Assembly (NCBI GenBank): GCA_013329045.1
Contig: DUKZ01000020.1
Coordinates: 1-33,488 of the forward strand
Direction: 5' to 3'
Source: Candidatus Woesearchaeota archaeon
GTDB taxonomy: Archaea > Nanobdellota > Nanobdellia > Woesearchaeales > UBA9989
Length of the DNA stretch: 33,488 bases
How positions within the stretch are numbered: position 1 is the stretch's first letter; each line of letters starts with the position of its first letter. The position numbers were made by a program, and so were the translations under genes. Shown here piece after piece: positions 1-5,955 of this stretch. Below the pieces are notes generated by a model, which did no database searches, had not been told where the DNA came from, and saw only the letters and a list, made by a program, of their open reading frames with translations.

Positions 1-57
1 TGATGAAGGAGAAAGAGTTTTAAATGAAGTTTCGTTCTTCCCTTAGAGGTAATGAAT

Positions 58-801
58 ATGGTAACAAGAAGAGAAGCAATAGGGCTGGCCTTAACGGGTT
101 GTGTCCTCTTTGGCGGATGCGCAAAAAGAGCCCAACCGACGTTAAATGGTCTTGAAAGACAGCTTTTTGATGACGAAACAGAATTTGCGCGATCGATGGA
201 GAACATAGCAAAAAGAGCCGGAACCCTTGAGTCACGGCCAATAACAAGTGTTATGCCATTCTCACCAAATATAACTCCCCGATGGAGTGGAAATGGCAAT
301 TTTAATATTTATGGTGTTGAAGACGGTTACCTAGACACCCTTGGTACAGCAAGAACAGATGAGTTGCCTTACTCCTTTAGCATTAATGAGATGTATAGGG
401 TGATCTCTGACCCGCAATATCGCGGTGATGGGCTCATCTTGAATATCTCAGTCACCCCGCTAGAACAACCCACCCCAAGAGAAGGGATTCTTAATGACAA
501 GCCCCAGGGGAGGCAGGCGAGGATTGGGTTTTTTTATGCTCTTGGAGGTATTGCAGGAGTGCAGGGTATGGAATATAGGCTTTCTCTCGCTCCAGCAGCG
601 CCATGGAACAGCACACAGGGATGCTTCTTCATCCCTACTGGAGGGTATGACCCTGAAAAGCCAGATGCCAGAGGCGTCCATGTCTGCATGTATATCTATG
701 ACCCAACAGATCCTGAAAAGCCGCTTGACCTAGTCGTGGATTTTGATAAGAACGACAAAGAACAGAACATGTACTACGAGATTAATCCTCTCAAAAAATG
801 A
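58..801 (+). CDS. Tat-like secreted lipoprotein, function unknown
   Basis: I do not recognise this family. The N-terminus has twin arginines (R4-R5 in a TRREAIG context), a short hydrophobic stretch and a lipobox-like LFGGC ending at Cys21, so the product is probably exported by the Tat route and lipid-anchored on the outside of the cell. The remaining ~225 residues are polar, rich in Pro, Gly, Tyr and Asp, with no repeats or membrane segments visible. I chose the ATG at 58 rather than 52 because GAGGT at 46-50 lies 7 nt before it; a TATA-like TTTTAAAT sits at 18-25. The stop overlaps the start of the next gene by 4 nt, so the two are probably cotranscribed. Function is unassigned. Confidence 0.75.
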   Translation: MVTRREAIGLALTGCVLFGGCAKRAQPTLNGLERQLFDDETEFARSMENIAKRAGTLESRPITSVMPFSPNITPRWSGNGNFNIYGVEDGYLDTLGTARTDELPYSFSINEMYRVISDPQYRGDGLILNISVTPLEQPTPREGILNDKPQGRQARIGFFYALGGIAGVQGMEYRLSLAPAAPWNSTQGCFFIPTGGYDPEKPDARGVHVCMYIYDPTDPEKPLDLVVDFDKNDKEQNMYYEINPLKK

Positions 802-1337
802 TCATCGCTCTTGTTGGTATGCCAGGTAGCGGAAAGTCTGAGGCAGTAAAAGTATTCCAAGCTCATGGTTTCTCAAAGGTTCGCTTCGGCCAGGCCACTG
901 ACGATGAGATAAAAAAAAGAAGCCTGCCAGCAGGAGAACAATCAGAAAAGGCCGTGAGGGAGAACTTCAGGCAACAGCTTGGCATGGCTGCCTTTGCCAT
1001 TCTCAACCTTCCAAAGATCAAAGCTATAAAGGGTGATATCATCATCGACGGCCTGAGAAGCTTTGAAGAATATGAATTCCTGAAAAATGAGCTTGGCCTC
1101 GCCTTCAAGCTAGTAGAGATCCAAGCACCCAGAAATCTCCGCTACCAGCGCATCGCAAAAAGGAAAGACCGTCCATTCACAGAGGAAGAGATGAAAGTCA
1201 GAGACAGAAACGAACTTGATAATCTCAACATGGGAAAAACCCTTGAATCCGCCGATTTCCATATTCTTAATGACGCCACAAAAAAAGAGTTGGAAAAAAT
1301 GCTTGAGCGGATAATTGAAACACTCAAAGGATCTTAA
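798..1337 (+). CDS. UPF0200-type P-loop nucleotide kinase
   Basis: A 179-aa P-loop kinase of the archaeal UPF0200 family (dephospho-CoA kinase/adenylate kinase-like). The Walker A motif GMPGSGKS is at residues 7-14, followed by the pattern of small kinases: an RQQLG helix near 55-60, a strand ending IIIDGLRS near 77-84 (Walker B-like), and a basic lid with RIAKRKDRPFTEEE near 117-131. The biochemical substrate of the family is not settled; dephospho-CoA or a nucleoside monophosphate are the usual suggestions. It starts inside the stop of the upstream lipoprotein gene (ATGA overlap), and its 3' end overlaps the convergent DUF167 gene by 14 nt. Length fits the family. Confidence 0.85.
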   Translation: MIIALVGMPGSGKSEAVKVFQAHGFSKVRFGQATDDEIKKRSLPAGEQSEKAVRENFRQQLGMAAFAILNLPKIKAIKGDIIIDGLRSFEEYEFLKNELGLAFKLVEIQAPRNLRYQRIAKRKDRPFTEEEMKVRDRNELDNLNMGKTLESADFHILNDATKKELEKMLERIIETLKGS

Positions 1338-1593
1338 TCAATTTTTTCTTGCTTGTGGACCCGGAGATGATCTTCACCGGTTTTCCAAGCTCCTTTGTCA
1401 AGAACTTGATAAGTTCAGTATTCGCCTTCCCTTTATCAGGTGCAGCGGCGATGGCGATGTGGTGCACGCCATGATCATCAATAGAAATGAGCCTTGTCTT
1501 TGGCGCATTCGGCTTCACAACCACAGAAATTGCACGCTTATCGGCATCCATGAAGATAAGGTATCGCTGGAGTATTAGAATTTTTGTTATCAT
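1324..1593 (-). CDS. DUF167 / YggU-family protein
   Basis: Small alpha/beta protein of the DUF167 (UPF0235, YggU) family, widely conserved and of unknown biochemical role. The diagnostic pattern is visible: a VVVKPNAPKTRL strand, then HHIAIAAAPDKGKANTELIKFLTKELGKP, then VKIISGSTSKKKLIKI near the C-terminus. The start is uncertain. The ATG at 1593 lies about 22 nt from the TATA box at 1612-1619 and adds a hydrophobic 14-residue leader. The internal ATG at 1551 gives a 75-aa protein starting MDADKRAIS, which is closer to the usual domain boundary but has no Shine-Dalgarno sequence. The gene is convergent with the kinase (14-nt overlap) and divergent from the response regulator. Confidence 0.85.
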   Translation of the reverse strand: MITKILILQRYLIFMDADKRAISVVVKPNAPKTRLISIDDHGVHHIAIAAAPDKGKANTELIKFLTKELGKPVKIISGSTSKKKLIKIL

Positions 1594-1609
1594 TTTAAAG
1601 ATACATAAA

Positions 1610-1621
1610 GGTTATAAAGAA
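1610..1621. promoter_or_regulatory. Shared divergent TATA box
   Basis: TTATAAAG at 1612-1619 reads as a TATA box on both strands (CTTTATAA in reverse). Its centre is about 26 nt before the response-regulator ATG at 1641 and about 22 nt before the DUF167 ATG at 1593. The gap between the two genes is only 47 nt, so one TBP site may serve both directions, or the two promoters compete. Both transcripts would be nearly leaderless. Confidence 0.55.
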
Positions 1622-1640
1622 AGTCAGACACCCAGCCTAG

Positions 1641-2012
1641 ATGAAAAATATACTAGTTGTCGACGACGAGGAACCGATAAGAAATTTAACAAAAAGGCTC
1701 CTCGAGAGTGGAGGGTATCAGGTGATCCTTGCCGCAGATGGCAGCGAGGCTTTAGAATATATGAAACAGAACCAGGGTATCGATCTTGTGGTATCTGATG
1801 TTTTGATGCCAGAAATGAATGGTGTTGAGATGTATCAGGGGATCCAAGACGTATATCAAGAAAGAAGTTTGCCAGTTCCTCCTGTCATCTTCACAACAGG
1901 GAATGCTGGGGGCCTGGATAGCGAGATTCAGGAATTATCTGAAGGCAGAGTCCTTCAAAAGCCTTATAGAGGATCGACTTTGCTCGAGTTGATTTCAAGG
2001 GTTCTAGAATAG
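1641..2012 (+). CDS. CheY-like single-domain response regulator
   Basis: A stand-alone receiver domain of 123 aa with no output domain. All conserved residues are visible: acidic pair D8-D9 in LVVDDEE, phospho-acceptor D53 in VVSDVLMPEMNG, Thr at 85/86 in IFTTG, and K107-P108 in LQKPY. It should accept phosphate from a histidine kinase and act by protein contact, or relay phosphate. A soluble kinase gene at 16236 is a possible partner, by inference only. The start is supported by a TATA box 26 nt upstream, giving a leaderless transcript. The next gene downstream looks like a degenerate receiver and has its own promoter. Confidence 0.93.
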   Translation: MKNILVVDDEEPIRNLTKRLLESGGYQVILAADGSEALEYMKQNQGIDLVVSDVLMPEMNGVEMYQGIQDVYQERSLPVPPVIFTTGNAGGLDSEIQELSEGRVLQKPYRGSTLLELISRVLE

Positions 2013-2049
2013 AAGCAGATAAAATGTAACTACCATTAAGTTACTATAC

Positions 2050-2067
2050 AATAGAAACATTTAAATA
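2050..2067 (+). promoter_or_regulatory. BRE/TATA promoter, 18 nt identical to one at 28743
   Basis: AATAGAAACATTTAAATA at 2050-2067 is a purine-rich BRE followed by a TATA box, about 29 nt before the ATG at 2093. The same 18 nt occur at 28743-28760, upstream of a membrane-protein gene. The intergenic segment after the response regulator is otherwise AT-rich with no visible gene. Confidence 0.7.
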
Positions 2068-2092
2068 CTAGAAAATCGAATAACTTATTTTA

Positions 2093-2536
2093 ATGGAAGA
2101 CACCTACTGTGTGCTTGGTGTAGAGCCCTTCGACCGGCTCAGGGAAGAGATTCTACCAGAGATTATAGGAAAAGCAGGCTTTGACACGATCATGACGAGG
2201 GATATTCCTGAGGCATATAGGGTCGTGACAGGGATGATCGCAGGGAATGAGTGGTACCGCTTGCCAAGTGTTCTGCTCATAGAGATCGTTGCAGGGAATG
2301 AACAGGAAGTGTATGAGGGTATTCATCACCTTTTGGGTGAATATCATGAATCTCTCCACCCATTCATGCCAGAGATAGTATTCACAGCAGGGATGAAATG
2401 CAGGCAGGACATGCTCGAAGGGTTCAGAGACATCGGCCAGGTGTGTCTGCAAACAGAAGGTGACCGCGCTCTTATCAGAGCAATCGGGCTGGCCCGTATC
2501 TTATATGAGCTCCGCCACGACTCGTTCTACTTATAA
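2093..2536 (+). CDS. Degenerate receiver-like protein
   Basis: A 147-aa protein that I read as a degraded receiver domain by comparison with its upstream neighbour. SVLLIEIVAGNEQEVYEGI lines up with DLVVSDVLMPEMNGVEMYQGI, PEIVFTAG with PPVIFTTG, and GQVCLQTEGDRALIRAI with GRVLQKPYRGSTLLELI. The phospho-acceptor Asp becomes Glu (E64) and the conserved Lys is Gln in this alignment. The N-terminal acidic pair is not evident. If the fold is right, it cannot be phosphorylated in the normal way and may act as a constitutive mimic or a binding partner. The 3' end overlaps the convergent TFS gene by 10 nt. The alignment is by eye and the assignment is tentative. Confidence 0.7.
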   Translation: MEDTYCVLGVEPFDRLREEILPEIIGKAGFDTIMTRDIPEAYRVVTGMIAGNEWYRLPSVLLIEIVAGNEQEVYEGIHHLLGEYHESLHPFMPEIVFTAGMKCRQDMLEGFRDIGQVCLQTEGDRALIRAIGLARILYELRHDSFYL

Positions 2537-2850
2537 TCCCGCCAGGTATGCTTGCATTTCTCGCATTTCATGAACTTGGTGGCCGGCTCGTCAGCTGCCC
2601 GTGTTTGTATCATCCAGAAATGCGCTTTGCGATGGCCGCACTTGGGGCATTCTGTATCAACCAAAGGCAGGTGGTCATCGTTTTCCTCGACAACATCAAA
2701 CTTTCGGCCATCATCTTTTTGTTTCATCTCACCGAGGACAATCTTTTTGTCCCCGGTCTTTTTGTGCCCGCAGGTTGGGCAGGTCATGACTGATTTTCCT
2801 TTCGCATCTTTCTTTGGCACGAGTAACGAGCCATCTTTTGGGCAAAACAT
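2527..2850 (-). CDS. tfs: Transcription factor S (TFIIS/RPB9-like)
   Basis: Archaeal transcript-cleavage factor. It rescues backtracked RNA polymerase by stimulating endonucleolytic cleavage of the nascent RNA. The N-terminal zinc ribbon (CPKDG near residue 3, CPTCG near 24) is followed by a linker and a C-terminal TFIIS zinc ribbon: CPKCGHRKAHFWMIQTR, then AADEPATKF, then CEKCKHTW. The Asp-Glu pair in the loop is the catalytic tip known from TFIIS. Length (107 aa) matches the archaeal family. In the first ribbon the initial cysteine pair reads C-P-K-D, with only one Cys, so zinc binding there may be altered. It lies 10 nt from the end of the upstream signal peptidase gene, so the two may form an operon. 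Confidence 0.95.
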   Translation of the reverse strand: MFCPKDGSLLVPKKDAKGKSVMTCPTCGHKKTGDKKIVLGEMKQKDDGRKFDVVEENDDHLPLVDTECPKCGHRKAHFWMIQTRAADEPATKFMKCEKCKHTWRDYK

Positions 2851-2860
2851 TGTTGATCAC

Positions 2861-3481
2861 CTATATAATGTGTAATAATGAGAGCAGGTCCACAAACCAT
2901 ATCTTGATATACCCAAGGTAGGGTATCCTGAGCACTGCAATCCCAATCGCCTGATCCCCACCCACCCGAAGCTCGTTGAGGTCAGGAGAAGAGATCGAAT
3001 CATAGTTGTGGTCACCTTTTGTCTGGAAGTATGTACCGGTGGGCTCTTCCCACTTCCGGATGACCCGATGGATGATTGGATCTGGCCGCCCGGAGCGAAA
3101 CACGAGTACATCCCCTTGTTCAACCTTATCCGAACTTCTGCCAAATAACACCATAATATCCCCCCGTTTAAAGCCATTCCTGAAAGGATACCCCTTAAAT
3201 TCCTCTTTGGTAATCCCAAAGCGTTCATAAAAGCCGGAATTGAGCATCCACCACTGGTCAAATCCCTCGTCATGTGTCATGCTTCCAGACACGACAGCAA
3301 CGATCGGGTGGCTTGTTGCAAATATCAGCCCTAATCCGGGATACACGATGAATTTGATGAGCAGAAAGGCAAGGAGGACATTGACAATCCAGCTCCAGAT
3401 GCTCTCATCCTCCCATACAAACCACCAGAATTTTTTCCACCAGTGGGCATCTTTTCCTGGTTTTTCTCTTTTCTTCGCCAC
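2861..3481 (-). CDS. Signal peptidase I, archaeal S26B type
   Basis: Membrane signal peptidase that removes Sec signal peptides outside the cytoplasmic membrane. An N-terminal hydrophobic segment is at about residues 30-55. The catalytic Ser is S67 in VVSGSM, the His is H138 in DPIIHRV, and the Asp is probably D157 in TKGDHNYDS. His in place of Lys marks the archaeal/ER (S26B) type. The spacer between the Ser and the next conserved strand has a ~35-residue insertion (GFDQWWMLNSGFYERFG region), which I associate with DPANN-type homologues. A second hydrophobic stretch near the C-terminus (IPYLGYIKIWFVDLLSLL) may be a membrane anchor. The gene precedes tfs with a 10-nt gap. Confidence 0.93.
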   Translation of the reverse strand: MAKKREKPGKDAHWWKKFWWFVWEDESIWSWIVNVLLAFLLIKFIVYPGLGLIFATSHPIVAVVSGSMTHDEGFDQWWMLNSGFYERFGITKEEFKGYPFRNGFKRGDIMVLFGRSSDKVEQGDVLVFRSGRPDPIIHRVIRKWEEPTGTYFQTKGDHNYDSISSPDLNELRVGGDQAIGIAVLRIPYLGYIKIWFVDLLSLLHII

Positions 3482-3533
3482 ATCCAGCGGGAAAACCGAA
3501 AGGATAAAAAACTTTGCTTTTAATCTAAAGGCT

Positions 3534-3974
3534 ATGCATCCAGACTATTTCGAGGGGACCCTCCAGCTCAGGAATCCAAAAGAGGAAGTGATCGCATTCA
3601 TAAAGAACCAGGTGGCAGGAAGGGATGATGTGCACATCGCAAAGGAAATCAAGACAAGAGAGGGGATTGATTATTTTCTCTCTTCGCAGCATTTTCTCCA
3701 AAACCTTGGAAAAAAGCTCCAAAAGCAGTTTGGAGGAACCCTCAAGGTGAGCGCAAAGCTCCATACGAGGGACAGCCAAAAAAGCAAGGATCTTCACAGG
3801 GTGACGGTCTACTATGCACCGCCAAGATTCTCCATCAATGATAAGGTGAATGTCAGAGGGGAGATAATCACCATCAAGAGCTTTGGAAAGAAGATTTCAG
3901 GGATAGATAAGGCTGGAAGACGTGTGATGTTTGAGGAAAAAGATGTCAGCCCCGCCCCGCCCGGTACTGGTTAA
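3534..3974 (+). CDS. NMD3-like ribosome export/biogenesis domain protein
   Basis: A 146-aa protein matching the middle and C-terminal part of archaeal NMD3: the start YFEGTLQLRNPKEEV, then VHIAKEIKTREGIDYFLSS, then a basic LGKKLQKQFGGTLKVSAKLHTRDSQKSKDLHRVTV segment, then a beta-rich end resembling an SH3/eIF5A-like barrel. NMD3 binds the 60S/50S subunit in eukaryotes; archaeal versions are presumed to act in large-subunit maturation or recycling. The usual N-terminal zinc-finger region (several CxxC motifs) is absent here. The reading frame stays open upstream of 3534, but a TATA box (GATAAAAAAC, about 3503-3511) 27 nt before the ATG at 3534 supports this start. The 3' end overlaps the convergent DUF460 gene by 29 nt. 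Confidence 0.85.
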   Translation: MHPDYFEGTLQLRNPKEEVIAFIKNQVAGRDDVHIAKEIKTREGIDYFLSSQHFLQNLGKKLQKQFGGTLKVSAKLHTRDSQKSKDLHRVTVYYAPPRFSINDKVNVRGEIITIKSFGKKISGIDKAGRRVMFEEKDVSPAPPGTG

Positions 3975-5103
3975 TAACTGACTCGAGCAGCAGAGAATTC
4001 TTTCGCGCCAGATCAAGGCTTTCCTTTGTCACTGCGATGAACCCATCGATCCTCTTAAAGACGAGATCCTCTTCCTGCAGGACAAGAAACTTTTTCTTTA
4101 TGGGCTCTGGAACTCTTCCCTTAATGATAAGGGTGATGTCATCCTTTGCAAGAGTCTCAAGGATTTCTGCAGAAAAGACAGTTGGATTCTCCACCAAGAG
4201 GAAATCACCTTTTTTAAGTGTAACAGAAGAGAACTTGGATAAGTTTGGAACAGAGTGGATGATGATCTTGTCTCGTGCAAACCTGATGAATTCAGCCATG
4301 CTTTTTATGGTGCGTTCTTGATCGGCGGCCTTATTTTTCAGGAGGCTGGCAGCAGTGTCAAGGCCGATGATGCGCTGTTCTTTTTTTGAGAGAAGGTCGC
4401 GTGCTTTCCTTGCAGGATCAAACGAATTGATTTTGGCAGTGAGCCTTTTTGTCTGGGATTCGAATGCTTTGATCTCTTGGCGAAGATCATTGATAGTAGA
4501 GTAAAGGAGCTTGTTCTCTTGTTCTAGACGCTTGATGTGACCATGAAGTTTCGTGAGTTCAGGGGGAAGATCGGGTTTCTCTTGGGAGGTCTCCCTGATG
4601 AGCACAGGAGTAGTGCTGGTTGGTTTTTCCAGCATTTCAAGTGCCATCTTGATGGATATGAAATCTGAAGGAAGGACAATCCGGGCAACATCAGCAAACA
4701 GTGCCTCTTTTCCTTCTCGAGCAAGGTATTTCTTGATTTTTGTGATGCGCGGGCAAGCGAGCTTATAGGCAAAAAGCCCTGCAATATATGCATCTCGTTC
4801 ATGATCATTTCTTGTTATCTGATCTCTTGAAAGAGCAACTTTTTCTGCAACTTTGATGTCTTCTTCAGGGCAGGAGAGTTTTGCGCCTGTTTTCATCCGC
4901 AGTTTTTCAATAAAATGCGGAGCTATCTTCTTATCAGTCCCAATGATTACCGGCCTTCCGTGGGAGTAGAGCCGTGCGATGAGCGAATTGAGGCCAAATT
5001 CCTTTGAGGAATAAAGCACAAGAATCTCTCCAGAGAGAGAAAACACTGCATACGCGAGTGTTGTTCCAGGGTCCACCCCGACAATGATTGGTTCTCTGCC
5101 CAC
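3946..5103 (-). CDS. DUF460 protein with RuvC/YqgF-like nuclease domain and coiled coil
   Basis: Archaeal predicted RNase H-fold nuclease (COG2433/DUF460). The N-terminal domain opens with IVGVDPGTTLAYAVF (catalytic-type D11), continues with PVIIGTD (D57), and ends with HERDAYIAG (E102, D104), the expected acidic constellation. Residues ~180-270 form a charged coiled coil, followed by a smaller alpha/beta domain (SSVTLKKGDFLLVENPT, TLIIKGRVPEP). At 385 aa it is clearly shorter than the roughly 600-650 aa I expect for Euryarchaeota members, so internal or terminal parts are reduced. Substrate is unknown; RNA processing or DNA repair are suggested for the family. It lies 1 nt downstream of the membrane winged-helix gene on the same strand. 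Confidence 0.88.
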   Translation of the reverse strand: MGREPIIVGVDPGTTLAYAVFSLSGEILVLYSSKEFGLNSLIARLYSHGRPVIIGTDKKIAPHFIEKLRMKTGAKLSCPEEDIKVAEKVALSRDQITRNDHERDAYIAGLFAYKLACPRITKIKKYLAREGKEALFADVARIVLPSDFISIKMALEMLEKPTSTTPVLIRETSQEKPDLPPELTKLHGHIKRLEQENKLLYSTINDLRQEIKAFESQTKRLTAKINSFDPARKARDLLSKKEQRIIGLDTAASLLKNKAADQERTIKSMAEFIRFARDKIIIHSVPNLSKFSSVTLKKGDFLLVENPTVFSAEILETLAKDDITLIIKGRVPEPIKKKFLVLQEEDLVFKRIDGFIAVTKESLDLARKNSLLLESVINQYRAGRG

Positions 5104-5104
5104 C

Positions 5105-5758
5105 TTACTTCAGAATGATGATATTGCCCCTGCCTTTTTTAATCTTCTGGACTTTTCCTTTATGTTCAAGGGCGCTCACGACTAAGCTAACTTTTGCCTC
5201 AGAGTAGGGAAGTGCTTTCCTGATCTCTTTTTGGGTGGCCTTCCCGCCAAGTTTTTTAAGGCAAGTGACTAATTGTTCTTCATCTTCAGCTTGATCATCA
5301 GGAGATACGGCGCTGCTCCCTTTCTTTTTTCTTTTCCAATAGAAGAGCCAGAGAGCGCAGAACAACAATGCAGCAATAATAAAGAGAGGTATGTAATTTT
5401 TTTGCGGCTGCGGGGGGAATGATTCGATTATGACTGAAGGAAAATCGCCGAGTTCTGTATCATCTTCAAGGGAGGGAAAGAGGAAAAGGTCTAGGCGAAA
5501 CGTCCCATCCCTTGCGATGATGATCTGTTCATCAGTGCTATCCCCATATCTTGTTGCAGTGATAGTGTAATTTCCAGGGGGAATCTCAAATGAAAAGCCC
5601 CCCTCCAATGTGACCATCCGCTGCACCGGCTCAGTTCCAATCTCCACGACTGCTCCAGAGACCTGGTTGGAATCAATATCATACACAACACCGTGCAGAA
5701 GCGCGCCCTGTGCGATAGGCAAAAGGAACAGAAGAATCATAATAGTGAGTAATTTCAT
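5105..5758 (-). CDS. Membrane-anchored winged-helix protein with extracellular carboxypeptidase-regulatory-like domain
   Basis: A 217-aa protein in three parts. A signal peptide (~1-18) leads into an extracellular beta domain of the carboxypeptidase-regulatory-like type: GVVYDIDSNQVSGAVVEIG, then FEIPPGNYTITATRYG. A transmembrane helix follows (about 122-142, then WKRKKKG). The cytoplasmic C-terminus is a winged-helix domain: LVTCLKKLGGKATQKEIRK, then EAKVSLVVSALEHKGKVQKIKKGRGNIIIL. This places a likely DNA-binding domain on the inner face of the membrane, so it may be a one-component membrane sensor. I chose the ATG at 5758 because the TATA box CTTAAAAA lies ~26 nt upstream; the start at 5776 would sit against the TATA box. 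It precedes the DUF460 gene by 1 nt. Confidence 0.82.
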   Translation of the reverse strand: MKLLTIMILLFLLPIAQGALLHGVVYDIDSNQVSGAVVEIGTEPVQRMVTLEGGFSFEIPPGNYTITATRYGDSTDEQIIIARDGTFRLDLFLFPSLEDDTELGDFPSVIIESFPPQPQKNYIPLFIIAALLFCALWLFYWKRKKKGSSAVSPDDQAEDEEQLVTCLKKLGGKATQKEIRKALPYSEAKVSLVVSALEHKGKVQKIKKGRGNIIILK

Positions 5759-5810
5759 ACTTGTTAGATAATTCAAGAGTTTTTAAGCCTTTTCATAAGA
5801 AATGAAGGTT

Positions 5811-5883
5811 GTATAAAGCTTTGTAAAGCGTTGTGAAGTATGGTAAAGCAACTGTCTGAATGGACAGAAAAGTGTATTTATAA
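5811..5883 (+). promoter_or_regulatory. Promoter region with three AAAGC repeats and a palindrome
   Basis: Upstream of the cysteine-repeat protein gene, TATAAAGC (5812-5819), GTAAAGC (5823-5829) and GTAAAGC (5843-5849) are followed by the inverted repeat CTGTC-N6-GACAG (5852-5867). A strong TATA box TATTTATAAAC lies at about 5874-5884. Transcription should begin near 5903-5905, leaving a leader of about 50 nt before the ATG at 5956. The arrangement upstream of the TATA box suggests an activator site, by inference. Confidence 0.45.
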
Positions 5884-5955
5884 ACTTCCCCTCTCACCTC
5901 ATCTTTGCCCGCATGGGTAGAACATAGAACATATTGATATCGAAAGGTGAGATTC

